Of a DNA stretch of 64,000 bases, positions 1 to 7,769 are shown in pieces (the stretch's first letter is position 1; every line of letters begins with the position of its first letter). The stretch spans positions 62,001 to 126,000 of the forward strand of contig DATGLV010000043.1 in assembly GCA_035293945.1 (NCBI GenBank), read 5' to 3'. The translations under genes and the position numbers were made by a program. The stretch is from VAZQ01 sp035293945. Its GTDB lineage: Bacteria; Pseudomonadota; Alphaproteobacteria; Rhizobiales; Xanthobacteraceae. The notes under the pieces are model-generated. The model made no database searches. It was not told the DNA's origin and was given only the letters and a program-made list of their open reading frames with translations.

Positions 1-1
1 G

Positions 2-853
2 ATGGCGGCAGACCTCTGGCCCGCACTTGCAGATCCGACCCAGCTCGAGCTGGCCGTCCTCAATCTGGCGATCAACGCTCGCGATGCCATCGAGATCGGC
101 GGCACGCTGGAAGTGATCACCCGAAACGTGACTTTAGGCGCGCCCACGCACCCGGAAGAACCGCCGGCTGGCGACTATGTGGCGATCTGCGTTGCCGACA
201 ATGGTTGCGGCATGACGGAGGAAGTCCGGGCCAAGGCGTTCGAGCCGTTCTTCACCACAAAAGGCGTCGGCAAGGGCTCCGGCCTCGGCTTGAGCCAAGT
301 GCTCGGCTTTGCCAAGCAATCGGGCGGCGGGGTGCGCCTGGAATCACAACAGAGCCGCGGGACGCGCGTCGATATCTACTTGCCGCGCGCTCAAGCCAAG
401 CTCGCCGCCCGCATAGAGGCGCCGCACACGCGGCAGGCAGCCGAAGTTTCGGCCGCCAATCTGCTGGTCGTGGACGACGACAACGCGGTCCGCGAGGTTG
501 CAGCCGCCACCCTGCGCGATCTCGGCTATTCGGTGGTCGAAGCAGGCAGCGCCGGCGCCGCCCTGGAGCTTATCGAGAAGTATCCGAACCTCGATCTGGT
601 GGTGCTTGATTTCGCCATGCCGGGGATGAACGGCGCCGAGCTCGCCCGCCAGGTGCGCGCCAAGCGACCGGGATTTTCTTTTGTGTTCATTACCGGATTT
701 GCCGATCGTTCCGCATTGGCCGGCTTCAATGAATCGCAGATCGTGCGCAAGCCGTTCATGAACGATGAGCTTGCCGCCAAGGTCCGCCAGGCCCTGCTCA
801 ACAGGCAGAGCCCCAATGTTGCCCTGTCCGTCGAATGCAAGGGTGGAAGTTGA
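2..853 (+). CDS. Hybrid sensor histidine kinase, C-terminal part (partial, cut by the window start)
   Basis: This is the last 283 residues of a two-component hybrid kinase. The first ~135 residues are the ATP-binding domain: an N-box with NLAINARDA near residue 22-30, a G1 box DNGCGM near 66, the F-box EPFFTTK and a G2 box GKGSGLGLS near 91. A CheY-like receiver follows from about residue 152, with the acidic cluster DDD, phosphoacceptor Asp203 in VVLDFAMPG and Lys250 in RKPF. The dimerisation/phosphoacceptor-His and sensor domains must lie upstream of the window, so the Met at position 2 is internal. The kinase with attached C-terminal receiver could act in a phosphorelay with the stand-alone receiver 35 bases downstream. 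The signal sensed cannot be seen. Confidence 0.93.
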   Translation: MAADLWPALADPTQLELAVLNLAINARDAIEIGGTLEVITRNVTLGAPTHPEEPPAGDYVAICVADNGCGMTEEVRAKAFEPFFTTKGVGKGSGLGLSQVLGFAKQSGGGVRLESQQSRGTRVDIYLPRAQAKLAARIEAPHTRQAAEVSAANLLVVDDDNAVREVAAATLRDLGYSVVEAGSAGAALELIEKYPNLDLVVLDFAMPGMNGAELARQVRAKRPGFSFVFITGFADRSALAGFNESQIVRKPFMNDELAAKVRQALLNRQSPNVALSVECKGGS

Positions 854-887
854 TCGCGCCGTCGGCGCGCTTGCTTGGGAGGTTCTT

Positions 888-1301
888 ATGTTGCCCGCTC
901 AAGACACTGATACCGCTATCGGATACAAGCATTTGCGTGGGGCACGCGTGTTGGTCGTCGAAGACGAGCCGATGATCTGTCTGCTGTTTGAGGACATGCT
1001 CGCGGAACTCGGCTGCGAGCTCGTCGCCTCGGCATCCAGTTTTGCGCAGGCTTGCGAGCTGGCGCAGCGAGCAGACAAGATCGACGTCGCCATTCTGGAC
1101 GTGATTCTCGGCGATAGGCCGGTGTTTCCATTGGCGACCCAACTGGCCGAACGCGGGGTGCACCTGCTGTTCTGCACCGGCCTGGGCCCCGGCGGGCTGC
1201 CTCCGGAATGGCGCGGCTGCGGCACGCTTAGCAAGCCCGTCACCATCAAGGCGCTCGCGAACGAGCTGAGCCGAGCCCTCGGATCGCCTTCCCGCGGCTG
1301 A
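888..1301 (+). CDS. Single-domain response regulator (CheY-like receiver)
   Basis: A 137-residue protein made of one receiver domain and no output domain. Visible are VLVVEDEPM at the acidic pocket, the phosphoacceptor Asp71 in AILDVILG and the conserved Lys116 in LSKPVT. The start is the ATG at 888, which has GGGAGG five bases upstream; the frame is open further upstream but that stretch overlaps the kinase gene. It lies 35 bases after the hybrid kinase and is probably cotranscribed with it. The likely role is an intermediate or terminal phosphate acceptor for that kinase. Because no DNA-binding domain is present, a downstream partner would be needed for a transcriptional effect. Confidence 0.88.
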   Translation: MLPAQDTDTAIGYKHLRGARVLVVEDEPMICLLFEDMLAELGCELVASASSFAQACELAQRADKIDVAILDVILGDRPVFPLATQLAERGVHLLFCTGLGPGGLPPEWRGCGTLSKPVTIKALANELSRALGSPSRG

Positions 1302-1339
1302 CTTTTGGGCGATGCAAGAGCGGATAAACATGAATATGC

Positions 1340-1506
1340 TCAGCCTCGCCGCAATCCCCCGCGCAAGCCGCCGAGCAGCAACGACACGGGAAACAGCACC
1401 ACCACTATGAAGAAGATGATCTTCGCGAGGCCGACGCCGAACCGGCAATTCCACCGAAACCGCCGGCTGTCAGCGCGATAATCAGAAGGGCGATGACGAC
1501 ATTCAA
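1340..1506 (-). pseudogene. Frameshifted small membrane protein, DUF1328/UPF0391 type
   Basis: Two frames on the minus strand together read like a DUF1328 protein (about 55 residues, two membrane helices). The N-terminal half, from a TTG at 1506, reads LNVVIALLIIALTAGG and GFGGIAG. The C-terminal half, in another frame, reads GVGLAKIIFFIVVVLFPVSL and ends at 1340. The family pattern is a helix, GFGGIAG, a short linker, AKI-FF and a second helix, so the two halves join near 1445 with a single-base indel. It is either a young pseudogene or an assembly error. The family has no established function and is often near other small membrane genes such as the next one. Confidence 0.6.
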
Positions 1507-1645
1507 ATATCCGTTCTCCGCAAGGAATGCGGGCGACCACAACCATATCCGTCAGCTGCGACAGCGTCTCTAACTCCAAACAAGCTCCCCCATGAGGGTG
1601 GTTCCCCTGTCGCCCGGAACCAGGCTCCTACACCCGAGCGGGGCT

Positions 1646-1804
1646 CTACACCCGCCCCATTAGGACCAGGATCAGCACGATTACGAGGACCAGACCAAGA
1701 CCGCCAGATGGGTAATAACCCCACCCCGCGCTGTAAGGCCATGTCGGCAGGGCGCCTACGAGGATGAGAATGAGCAGAATGAGCAGAATCGTTCCTAAGG
1801 ACAC
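1646..1804 (-). CDS. DUF3309 family small membrane protein
   Basis: A 52-residue, very hydrophobic protein. It has a first helix (SLGTILLILLILILVGALP), a short aromatic turn WPYSAGWGYYPSGG and a second helix ending in LMGRV. This layout is characteristic of DUF3309 proteins of rhizobia and relatives, whose function is unknown. The start is the GTG at 1804, preceded eight bases upstream by GGGAGG; the ATG at 1849 gives a non-conserved extension with no good ribosome site. It is predicted to be in the inner membrane. It lies about 140 bases from the broken DUF1328 gene on the same strand. Confidence 0.8.
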   Translation of the reverse strand: MSLGTILLILLILILVGALPTWPYSAGWGYYPSGGLGLVLVIVLILVLMGRV

Positions 1805-2267
1805 TTCTTGCCTCCCGCTGAACAATTTGTACCTAGCTACAATCAACAATTCTCAGACGTCGATTAAGTTCCGTCGTTGCGCCTGGTGACAAAGGGCGAA
1901 CGGCAATGATGCCAGGAACCTAACACGAACTTTTGCGGCGAACGCCGACGAGCGGGACAAAAAGACTCAGAAATTAGACGGGCCTGGGCGAGCGGTCGAT
2001 CCGCAGCTCGGGGCGCAGGGCCCTCGGCATCAACCGCAACAGACAACCAGCACTCGGAGAGCGAGAGCGGGAATTTTCGGATCAAATGCTTTGAGCAAGT
2101 GATTTTGAGGAATTGCTTGGCTAGTGCTTGGCCGTGTTGGAACTCTCTCGCAAGAAGCCGCGTTGTGCTGCTTAGCAAACGCCTGAATGCGCTCGCGCAA
2201 GCGGTCGAAGGCCCGCTCGTCCGAATTCTACATGAGAGTTCAAATGCAACCTTTCGGAGGAATCAGA
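1805..2267. other. Intergenic region with no recognisable gene
   Basis: About 460 bases between the divergent DUF3309 gene and the DUF1236 protein gene. Reading both strands I see only short frames without family resemblance. The right end contains the ribosome-binding site CGGAGG (2255-2260) of the next gene. Promoters for both divergent genes presumably lie here, but none was confidently picked out. Confidence 0.5.
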
Positions 2268-3860
2268 ATGAAGAAGATCCTGTTGGCGACCGTTGCCACT
2301 ATTCCGTTCTTGACACTTACCGTCCTGCCCGGCGCCGGGCAAGAGCTCAACAAACAAAGGGGCGGCGCAGGTGTGAGCCAGTCTCAGGCGCCTGGCGCGG
2401 GGGAGAGGCGAGGTGAAACGCAAGGCAAAGAATTGCAGGGAAGCTCGGAGCAGAACCGTACCAGCGGTGAGGCCGAGAACAAGAACAAGGTGAACGGCGA
2501 TTCGAGCCCGAAGGAACGGGGCGCACAGGCCGGGAGCGAGGGACGAGCAAATCAAGCGGCGGAACAAGCTGGGGGACAATCCAACGATCGAGGGAAGCAG
2601 GCGCAAGATCAGATCAAGGCCAAGTCGGACCAGAGCAAGACAACCGGCCAGGCTGCCGCCAAGCCGGAGCAGAGCAAGACAACCGGTCAAGCCGGCGCGA
2701 AGCCGAAGCAGGAGGAGAGCGCGGGCGCCAAGTCCAAGGGCCAGGTCAGCGAAGATCAGAAGAAGGGCACGAGCGGGCAGAAGGAGCAAGACGCCCGCGG
2801 CGCGCAGGACCGGAAGCAGGACAAGAGTGGACCCGCGCAAACCACCGGGCAGGCCGCTCGGCCGGATAACGACCGCAATGAGCGCGCTCAGCAGGGCAAC
2901 GGGCGTGATCAGAACACCCAGAAGGACGCCAAGGGCGAGAGCCGTGGCGGCGAAACCGGCGGACGCGTGACTCTCAATGACGAGCAGCGCACGCGGGTCG
3001 AGAAGGAGGTTTTCTCCGGTCGCGATGTGCCACGGGTCGATCACGTCGACTTTTCGCTAAACGTCGGCGTAGAGGTGCCGGAGCGGATCAGGGTCGTGGA
3101 AGTGCCCTCGGTTCTGATCGACATCCACCCGGAATGGCGTGGTGACGAATATTTCGTGGTGAACGACGAAATAGTCATTGTCGACCACAGTCGCCGGGTG
3201 GTCGCGATGGTGCCGGTCGGCTCTTCGTCCGCCTCCGTGACGCGCACCACAACGGTCGGATCGGCTGGCGGTGCCGACATTCGAGAAATCCAGCAAGTGC
3301 TGATCGAGAAAGGCTACTATCACGGCCGGGTGGATGGCGTGATGGGTCGCGAGACCGAAGAGGCGTTGATGCAGTTCCAGCGCCGCGAAGGCATCGAGGC
3401 GACAGGCCGCATCGATGAACGCACCACCGCCGCATTGGGAATCTCGGGTCGTAGCGAAGGACGAGGTGGCCAGGAGCAAGGAAGGGAGCAATCCGACCAG
3501 CGGCAAGGACAATCCCAGCCCGCCAAAGAACCATCGACGTCCGGACGTGCCGGCGACCGCGATGATAACGCACGCCAAGGCACCGACCTCGGCAAGGGCG
3601 CGCAGGATCGCGATCAAAAAGAGCCGGCGCAGACCAAGCGCCCGTCCACCTCGGGCCAGGCGAACCCCGCCGATGACAAAAACGACATAAACAAGGACAA
3701 CGACCAACGCGACAACGCCCGGGGTGCTCAGGACCGAGACAAGGAAGGACAGCGTAGTCTCCCGTCCACGTCGGGCCAGGGCGGGACGCAGGATCGATCT
3801 TCGGGTCAGTCGGCCCGGCCGAGCCAGAACGGCGGCAACGACTCGCGGCGCAAGCCCTAG
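2268..3860 (+). CDS. Secreted disordered protein with DUF1236 and peptidoglycan-binding domains
   Basis: A 530-residue exported protein. Residues 1-24 form a signal peptide (MKKILLATVATIPFL, then GAGQ). Residues ~25-230 are low-complexity, rich in Q, K, G, S, D and R, with repeated units such as KTTGQAAAKPEQS and KTTGQAGAKPKQ. Residues ~234-325 are a DUF1236 domain (VPERIRVVEVPSVL, YFVVNDEIVIVDHSRR). Residues ~336-390 form a PG_binding_1 domain (IQQVLIEKGYYHGRVDG, GRETEEALMQFQRR). The last 140 residues are again disordered and repeat PSTSGQ/PSTSGR and AQDRD. The start ATG has GGAGG seven bases upstream. Expected location is periplasm, attached to peptidoglycan. Highly hydrophilic disordered segments resemble stress-protective proteins, but this is inference. 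Confidence 0.85.
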   Translation: MKKILLATVATIPFLTLTVLPGAGQELNKQRGGAGVSQSQAPGAGERRGETQGKELQGSSEQNRTSGEAENKNKVNGDSSPKERGAQAGSEGRANQAAEQAGGQSNDRGKQAQDQIKAKSDQSKTTGQAAAKPEQSKTTGQAGAKPKQEESAGAKSKGQVSEDQKKGTSGQKEQDARGAQDRKQDKSGPAQTTGQAARPDNDRNERAQQGNGRDQNTQKDAKGESRGGETGGRVTLNDEQRTRVEKEVFSGRDVPRVDHVDFSLNVGVEVPERIRVVEVPSVLIDIHPEWRGDEYFVVNDEIVIVDHSRRVVAMVPVGSSSASVTRTTTVGSAGGADIREIQQVLIEKGYYHGRVDGVMGRETEEALMQFQRREGIEATGRIDERTTAALGISGRSEGRGGQEQGREQSDQRQGQSQPAKEPSTSGRAGDRDDNARQGTDLGKGAQDRDQKEPAQTKRPSTSGQANPADDKNDINKDNDQRDNARGAQDRDKEGQRSLPSTSGQGGTQDRSSGQSARPSQNGGNDSRRKP

Positions 3861-3887
3861 TCATCTAGCACGCTCTGTTCGAAATCT

Positions 3888-3915
3888 GGGGCCCAGCCGT
3901 AAGGCGGGCCCCTTT
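3888..3915 (+). terminator. Rho-independent terminator of the DUF1236 protein gene
   Basis: The stem GGGGCCC (3888-3894) plus GCC pairs with GGC plus GGGCCCC (ending 3912) around a GTAA loop, with one bulged A. It is followed by TTT and CCGTT, and lies 28 bases after the stop codon of the upstream gene. Confidence 0.75.
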
Positions 3916-4086
3916 CCGTTGGGCTTTACCGTCGAGTCGGCTCTTCTTCAGGAAGAGATCTCACCGCGAGCCGCCGAGGTGCAGGAGCGTGCCGGGCTGA
4001 CCGGGGTGCCGTCATGAACATGCACACGACTTCGGACGCTCGTGCCACCGGGCAAGAAGCCGCGCAATCAACACATGCGGCAATGC

Positions 4087-5184
4087 TCACTGCTTAGCCC
4101 AATAGTCCGGGTTCTGCTTGAAGATGCGCTTGGGGATCATGCCGTAGGCCATTTGCACGGCGTCGACCGCCTCGGCGATGCGGAAATCGACACCGACGCT
4201 CGCGAGCGCATAAGCGTCGGGAGCAGACATGCCCCTTTTATCGCGCAGGAACGCAACCGTCTCCTGCACGGCTTCCTGCAGCGCCTTGTTGAGATCGAGA
4301 TCCATTCCCATCGTGTAGTAGGAGGTCGTGTCCTCGGCGCGCGGCCAGTGCATCGCGCGCCCGTCGCCCTTGTGGACGATGAATTGCAGCGTCGCAGTAA
4401 GCGAGGCTTCGATGGCGGTGCCGTCGATCTCGCCGTCACCCTGCACCGCGTGCGAATCGCCGGTGAAGAACAGCGCGCCGTTGTTGAACACGGGCAAGTA
4501 GAGCGTCGAGCCGACGCCGAGCTTGTTGAAGTCCATGTTGCCGCCCCAGTGCGACGGCGGGCGGGAGCTGACGAGCCCGAGGTCGCGCGGCGGCGCCACC
4601 GCCATGATGCCCATGAACGGGTGCAGCGGCACCTCGATATCGTTGGAAAACAGCGCAACGTTACGGGCAAGATCGAACTTGATCACCTTGGCGGACGGCG
4701 CGTTGAGCAGTTCGGGCAGCACGCCGGTGCCGCGATTGGAATTGTTCACGCCGTAGGGCACCCGATGCTCGAGCGCGAGGATGCGCACTTCCAGCATGTC
4801 GCCGGGCGCCGCACCTTCGATGAAGATCGGGCCGGTCAGCACGTGGGCGCTGGCGCCCTTGGGATGCGGTACCCGATGATAGATGTCGATCACATCCTGC
4901 AGCACCTGGTCGGCCGGAATTCCCGCGCGCGCAAAATAGCTGACCGGATCGTCGGCGGTGTTCATGCCGCTGTGCGAGACCGTGTCGATGCGCACCGTCT
5001 GGCCCGACTTGATATGCAGCACCGGCGGTACGTCGGCCGCGAAATAGCCCCATAGGACGGTTTCCGGCGTCGAGCGCAGGCTCGCGTCAACTGCGGGGCT
5101 AGATGGCGCGGGCTGCGCGGTCGCGCTGGATGCGAGCCCGAGCAACAGACTTGCTATCAAGCATCGTGAGATCAGTTTCGACAT
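4087..5184 (-). CDS. Exported acetamidase/formamidase family protein
   Basis: A 365-residue protein of the FmdA_AmdA family, which hydrolyses short amides (formamide, acetamide) to ammonia and the acid. A cleavable signal peptide (residues 1-23, MSKLISRCLIASLLLGLASS) means it acts outside the cytoplasm, unlike classical cytosolic formamidase. Family features include SGQTVRIDTVSHSG, GPIFIEGAAPGDMLEV, HPFMGIMAVAPP, the glycine-rich HWGGNMDFNKL and GDSHAVQGDGEIDGTAIE. The ATG at 5184 is preceded by GGGGAAA; open frame upstream lacks a better start. It lies downstream of, and on the same strand as, the LysR gene at 5321-6562 and may be cotranscribed. The substrate cannot be predicted. Confidence 0.85.
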   Translation of the reverse strand: MSKLISRCLIASLLLGLASSATAQPAPSSPAVDASLRSTPETVLWGYFAADVPPVLHIKSGQTVRIDTVSHSGMNTADDPVSYFARAGIPADQVLQDVIDIYHRVPHPKGASAHVLTGPIFIEGAAPGDMLEVRILALEHRVPYGVNNSNRGTGVLPELLNAPSAKVIKFDLARNVALFSNDIEVPLHPFMGIMAVAPPRDLGLVSSRPPSHWGGNMDFNKLGVGSTLYLPVFNNGALFFTGDSHAVQGDGEIDGTAIEASLTATLQFIVHKGDGRAMHWPRAEDTTSYYTMGMDLDLNKALQEAVQETVAFLRDKRGMSAPDAYALASVGVDFRIAEAVDAVQMAYGMIPKRIFKQNPDYWAKQ

Positions 5185-5320
5185 GCGGGTTTCCCCATGG
5201 GGCTTCCCTCTGGCAGGAACCGAAGTGTCGCATGGCCCGCGCCCTACGACCATCCTGCAAAAACCGAGGGTGCCGGGTAAAGGCCTGTCCTGCCGCGGCA
5301 GCCGGCACGAGCGTGAGCGC

Positions 5321-6562
5321 CTATCTGACTGTGCGTGGGCGGCCACGCGGGCCCGTTCCCGTGGCCGCTCCGCGCCCAGCGCGCCGCGCCTCGGCGCGCA
5401 ACAGATCGAGAAACTCGAGGTGCGTACGCGTTGGTTCCCAGTTCGCGCGCGTCGCGATCCCATCGCGGCGGTGCAAGTGCGGTGAGCGGAACGGCAGCAC
5501 GGTCAAAGCTTCGTTGTCGCCGCGCGCAGCCTCGAAGCTCGACATCAATGTCAGGCGATCGGTCGTGGTCAGGATGGTCCGATACACCTGCAGCGAGGTC
5601 GCCTCGATGCCGATCCTGGGCTCGCCGGCGACATTGCCGAGCAAGCGGCGCAGGGCCTGTTGGCGCGGCGTCATCGGGCCCGGCATGATCCACTCGTAGC
5701 CGACGAGATCGCGCAGTCTCGGCCGCCGCAATCGGCAGAGCGGATGTCTGTTTCGCGCCACCACCACATAGCTGTTGGTGAACAGCATCTCCTCCCTCAC
5801 GTCCTTAGCCCATTCCGGGCGGCGCAGCACACCGAACAGAAGGTCGAGCGTGCCGGCGCGCAAGGCATCGAGCAAATCTTCATAGTGTCCGTCGACGATC
5901 TGCACGCGCGCACCCGGATATCTGGCGAGCAGCTCGCGGACTGCGCTCGACAGGATTTGCGTTGCCGAATGCGGAATATTGCCGATGGCGACGCGCGAGA
6001 CGATATGGCCGCGTGCCGCCGCCAGCTCTTCGAGGCCATACTCCATCTCGCGCAGCGCCACCCGGAAGCGCCGGGCGAGCTCGGAGCCCTGCGCCGTGGT
6101 GCTGATGCCGCGCGCCGTGCGCTGGAACAGCCTTCGTCCCAGGTCCCGCTCAAGCGCGCGCGCCGAGCGATGCAGCGAAGGCTCGGAGATGCCGAGCGCG
6201 CGCGCGGCGGCATCGAATGATGGATTTTCCGAAATCGCGATCAGGCTTCGCAGCTGTGGCCGCGTGATGCGGGATGCCAATCCGGGATCCTGGCTGCCGG
6301 CTTCCTTCAATCCGGAGCGGATGTGGTCGAAGATGCGGCGCACCCGCGGCAACAAGATCGCGCCGAGCTCGGTTGCGTAACAGCCCGAGCGCGAGCGCTC
6401 AAATAGCCGCGCGCCGAGCTGCGCCTCGAGGGCGCGCAGCGCCTGCGTCACCCCGGGCTGCGAGACGTTCACCTCGCGGGCGGCGCCGCCGACGCTGCCG
6501 AGCCGGGCCACGGACTCGAACGCGCGCAATTGCCGCAGCGAAGGCATGTCGGAGGCGAGCAT
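5321..6562 (-). CDS. LysR-family regulator with two tandem helix-turn-helix domains
   Basis: A 413-residue regulator, about 100 residues longer than ordinary LysR proteins because the DNA-binding domain is duplicated. The first HTH spans residues ~8-70 (RQLRAFESVARLGSVGGAAR, SQPGVTQALRALE). The second spans ~100-165 (RSLIAISENPSFDAAARAL, SEPSLHRSARALERDLG, RRLFQRTARG). A substrate-binding effector domain follows from ~180 (VAIGNIPHSATQ, PGARVQIVDGHYEDLL, GTLDLLFGVLRRPEW). It is divergent from the Bug/decarboxylase-family operon starting at 6676, the usual arrangement for a LysR controlling its neighbour. Either ATG 6562 or ATG 6547 could be the start; neither has a strong ribosome site. The arginine-rich C-terminal tail is probably disordered. 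Confidence 0.88.
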   Translation of the reverse strand: MLASDMPSLRQLRAFESVARLGSVGGAAREVNVSQPGVTQALRALEAQLGARLFERSRSGCYATELGAILLPRVRRIFDHIRSGLKEAGSQDPGLASRITRPQLRSLIAISENPSFDAAARALGISEPSLHRSARALERDLGRRLFQRTARGISTTAQGSELARRFRVALREMEYGLEELAAARGHIVSRVAIGNIPHSATQILSSAVRELLARYPGARVQIVDGHYEDLLDALRAGTLDLLFGVLRRPEWAKDVREEMLFTNSYVVVARNRHPLCRLRRPRLRDLVGYEWIMPGPMTPRQQALRRLLGNVAGEPRIGIEATSLQVYRTILTTTDRLTLMSSFEAARGDNEALTVLPFRSPHLHRRDGIATRANWEPTRTHLEFLDLLRAEARRAGRGAATGTGPRGRPRTVR

Positions 6563-6675
6563 GTCGGGAGTGTTTGTAGCATAATCTTATGGGCGCGGGC
6601 ATAATTTGGATTGGAGCTTCTGCAGGCTGCGCCGTATTGGGAACGTCGATGCACCACGACTGGGACGTGAAACGA

Positions 6676-7668
6676 ATGCCCATGGGCCGGCATCGGCTGT
6701 TGCGCCTGACCACGGCAATGATCGCCTGTGCGGCTCTGCTCGGCGGCATGAGGGCGACGGCGCACGCCGCCGATTATCCGACGCGCCCGGTGCGCCTGTT
6801 CGTTCCTTATGGCCCGGGTGGGGTCGGCGACCTCACCATGCGGCTCCTGGCGCGCACGCTGAGCGATCAACTCAAGCAGCAATTCGTGATCGAGAATCGT
6901 CCCGGTGCCGGCGGCATCCTGGCGATGTCGGAGGTGCTGCGCGCGCCCGCCGACGGCTACACGCTGGGTGAGGCCGGCAACGGGCAGGCGATCAGCGCGT
7001 CGCTGTTCAAGAGGCTTCCCTTCGACATCCTCAAGGACTTCACGCCGGTCTCGGTCGCCGCCTATTTCGAGATGATGCTCGCGGTGCCGGGCAACTCGCC
7101 CTATCGATCGCTCAAGGACTTGGTCGAAGCGGCCAAGAAGAATCCCGGCAAGCTCAATCTCGGCGCCATCAATCCGGGCAGCACGCAGAATCTGTCCGCG
7201 CATCTGTTCCAGCAGGTCACTGGTGCGCAATTTGCGCTCGTGACCTATCGGACGACGCCTGAGCTTGTCACCGCTATGCTGCGCGGCGAGGTCGATCTTG
7301 CGTTCGACTACTATGCGGGCCTCGTCAGCGAGATCGACAACGGCAAGGTGCGCATTCTCGCGACCTCGGGGGAGGAGCGCGATCCGTTGCTCAAGGACGT
7401 GCCGACCGCCAAGGAGGCCGGCTTTCCTCAATATGTGGTGGTCGGCTGGAACGGCATCGCGGTGCGCTCCGCGGTGCCGCCCGAGATCGTGCAGACCCTG
7501 AGCACGGCCATCAACCGCGCACTGGCGGCGCCGGAGCTGCAGGAGCAGGCGCGCCGGCTCGGTCTTGATGCGCGCGGCTCGACCCCGCAGGAAACGCGCG
7601 AGCGCTTTGTCGCCGATATTGCCAAATGGCGCGACGTCATCGACAAGGCCGGCATCGAGAAGCAGTAG
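6676..7668 (+). CDS. Bug/TctC-family solute-binding protein
   Basis: A periplasmic binding protein of the tripartite tricarboxylate/Bug family, which binds small carboxylates, aromatic acids or amides. It has a signal peptide (RLTTAMIACAALLGG, then HAADYP). The hallmark start of the mature part is YPTRPVRLFVPYGPGGVGD, followed by VIENRPGAGG. ATG 6676 is chosen since it places the signal peptide normally, with GGGACGTG upstream; an ATG at 6649 is possible. No TctA/TctB membrane subunits are in the window, so it is an orphan receptor as is common in this family. As first gene of the operon divergent from the LysR regulator, it probably brings in, or senses, the substrate of the enzymes that follow. 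Confidence 0.9.
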   Translation: MPMGRHRLLRLTTAMIACAALLGGMRATAHAADYPTRPVRLFVPYGPGGVGDLTMRLLARTLSDQLKQQFVIENRPGAGGILAMSEVLRAPADGYTLGEAGNGQAISASLFKRLPFDILKDFTPVSVAAYFEMMLAVPGNSPYRSLKDLVEAAKKNPGKLNLGAINPGSTQNLSAHLFQQVTGAQFALVTYRTTPELVTAMLRGEVDLAFDYYAGLVSEIDNGKVRILATSGEERDPLLKDVPTAKEAGFPQYVVVGWNGIAVRSAVPPEIVQTLSTAINRALAAPELQEQARRLGLDARGSTPQETRERFVADIAKWRDVIDKAGIEKQ

Positions 7669-7670
7669 CG

Positions 7671-7724
7671 CATGTTCCGGAAAAGCATGGGCCCGCCAAG
7701 GCGGGGCTGGTACAGGTTTTCCGA
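7671..7724. repeat. Palindromic intergenic repeat (CGGAAAA...TTTTCCG type)
   Basis: Nested inverted repeat: CGGAAAA (7678-7684) pairs with TTTTCCG (7717-7723), and inside it GCCCGCC (7691-7697) pairs with GGCGGGGC (7700-7707). Related elements occur at 18491, 31724 and 32074 in this window. It lies between the first two genes of the operon, three bases after the stop codon, and may affect mRNA stability or partial termination. Confidence 0.65.
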
Positions 7725-7769
7725 TGACAACCTGCGCCAATGCAAAATTCGATTATGGGGAGGCAGAAA

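Noticed and set aside
2172..3044. A hydrophobic Leu-rich 290-codon minus-strand frame that could pass for a membrane protein
   Set aside because: It is the reverse of the Q/K/G/E-rich repeats of the DUF1236 protein, which yields Leu/Ala/Val-rich antisense codons automatically.
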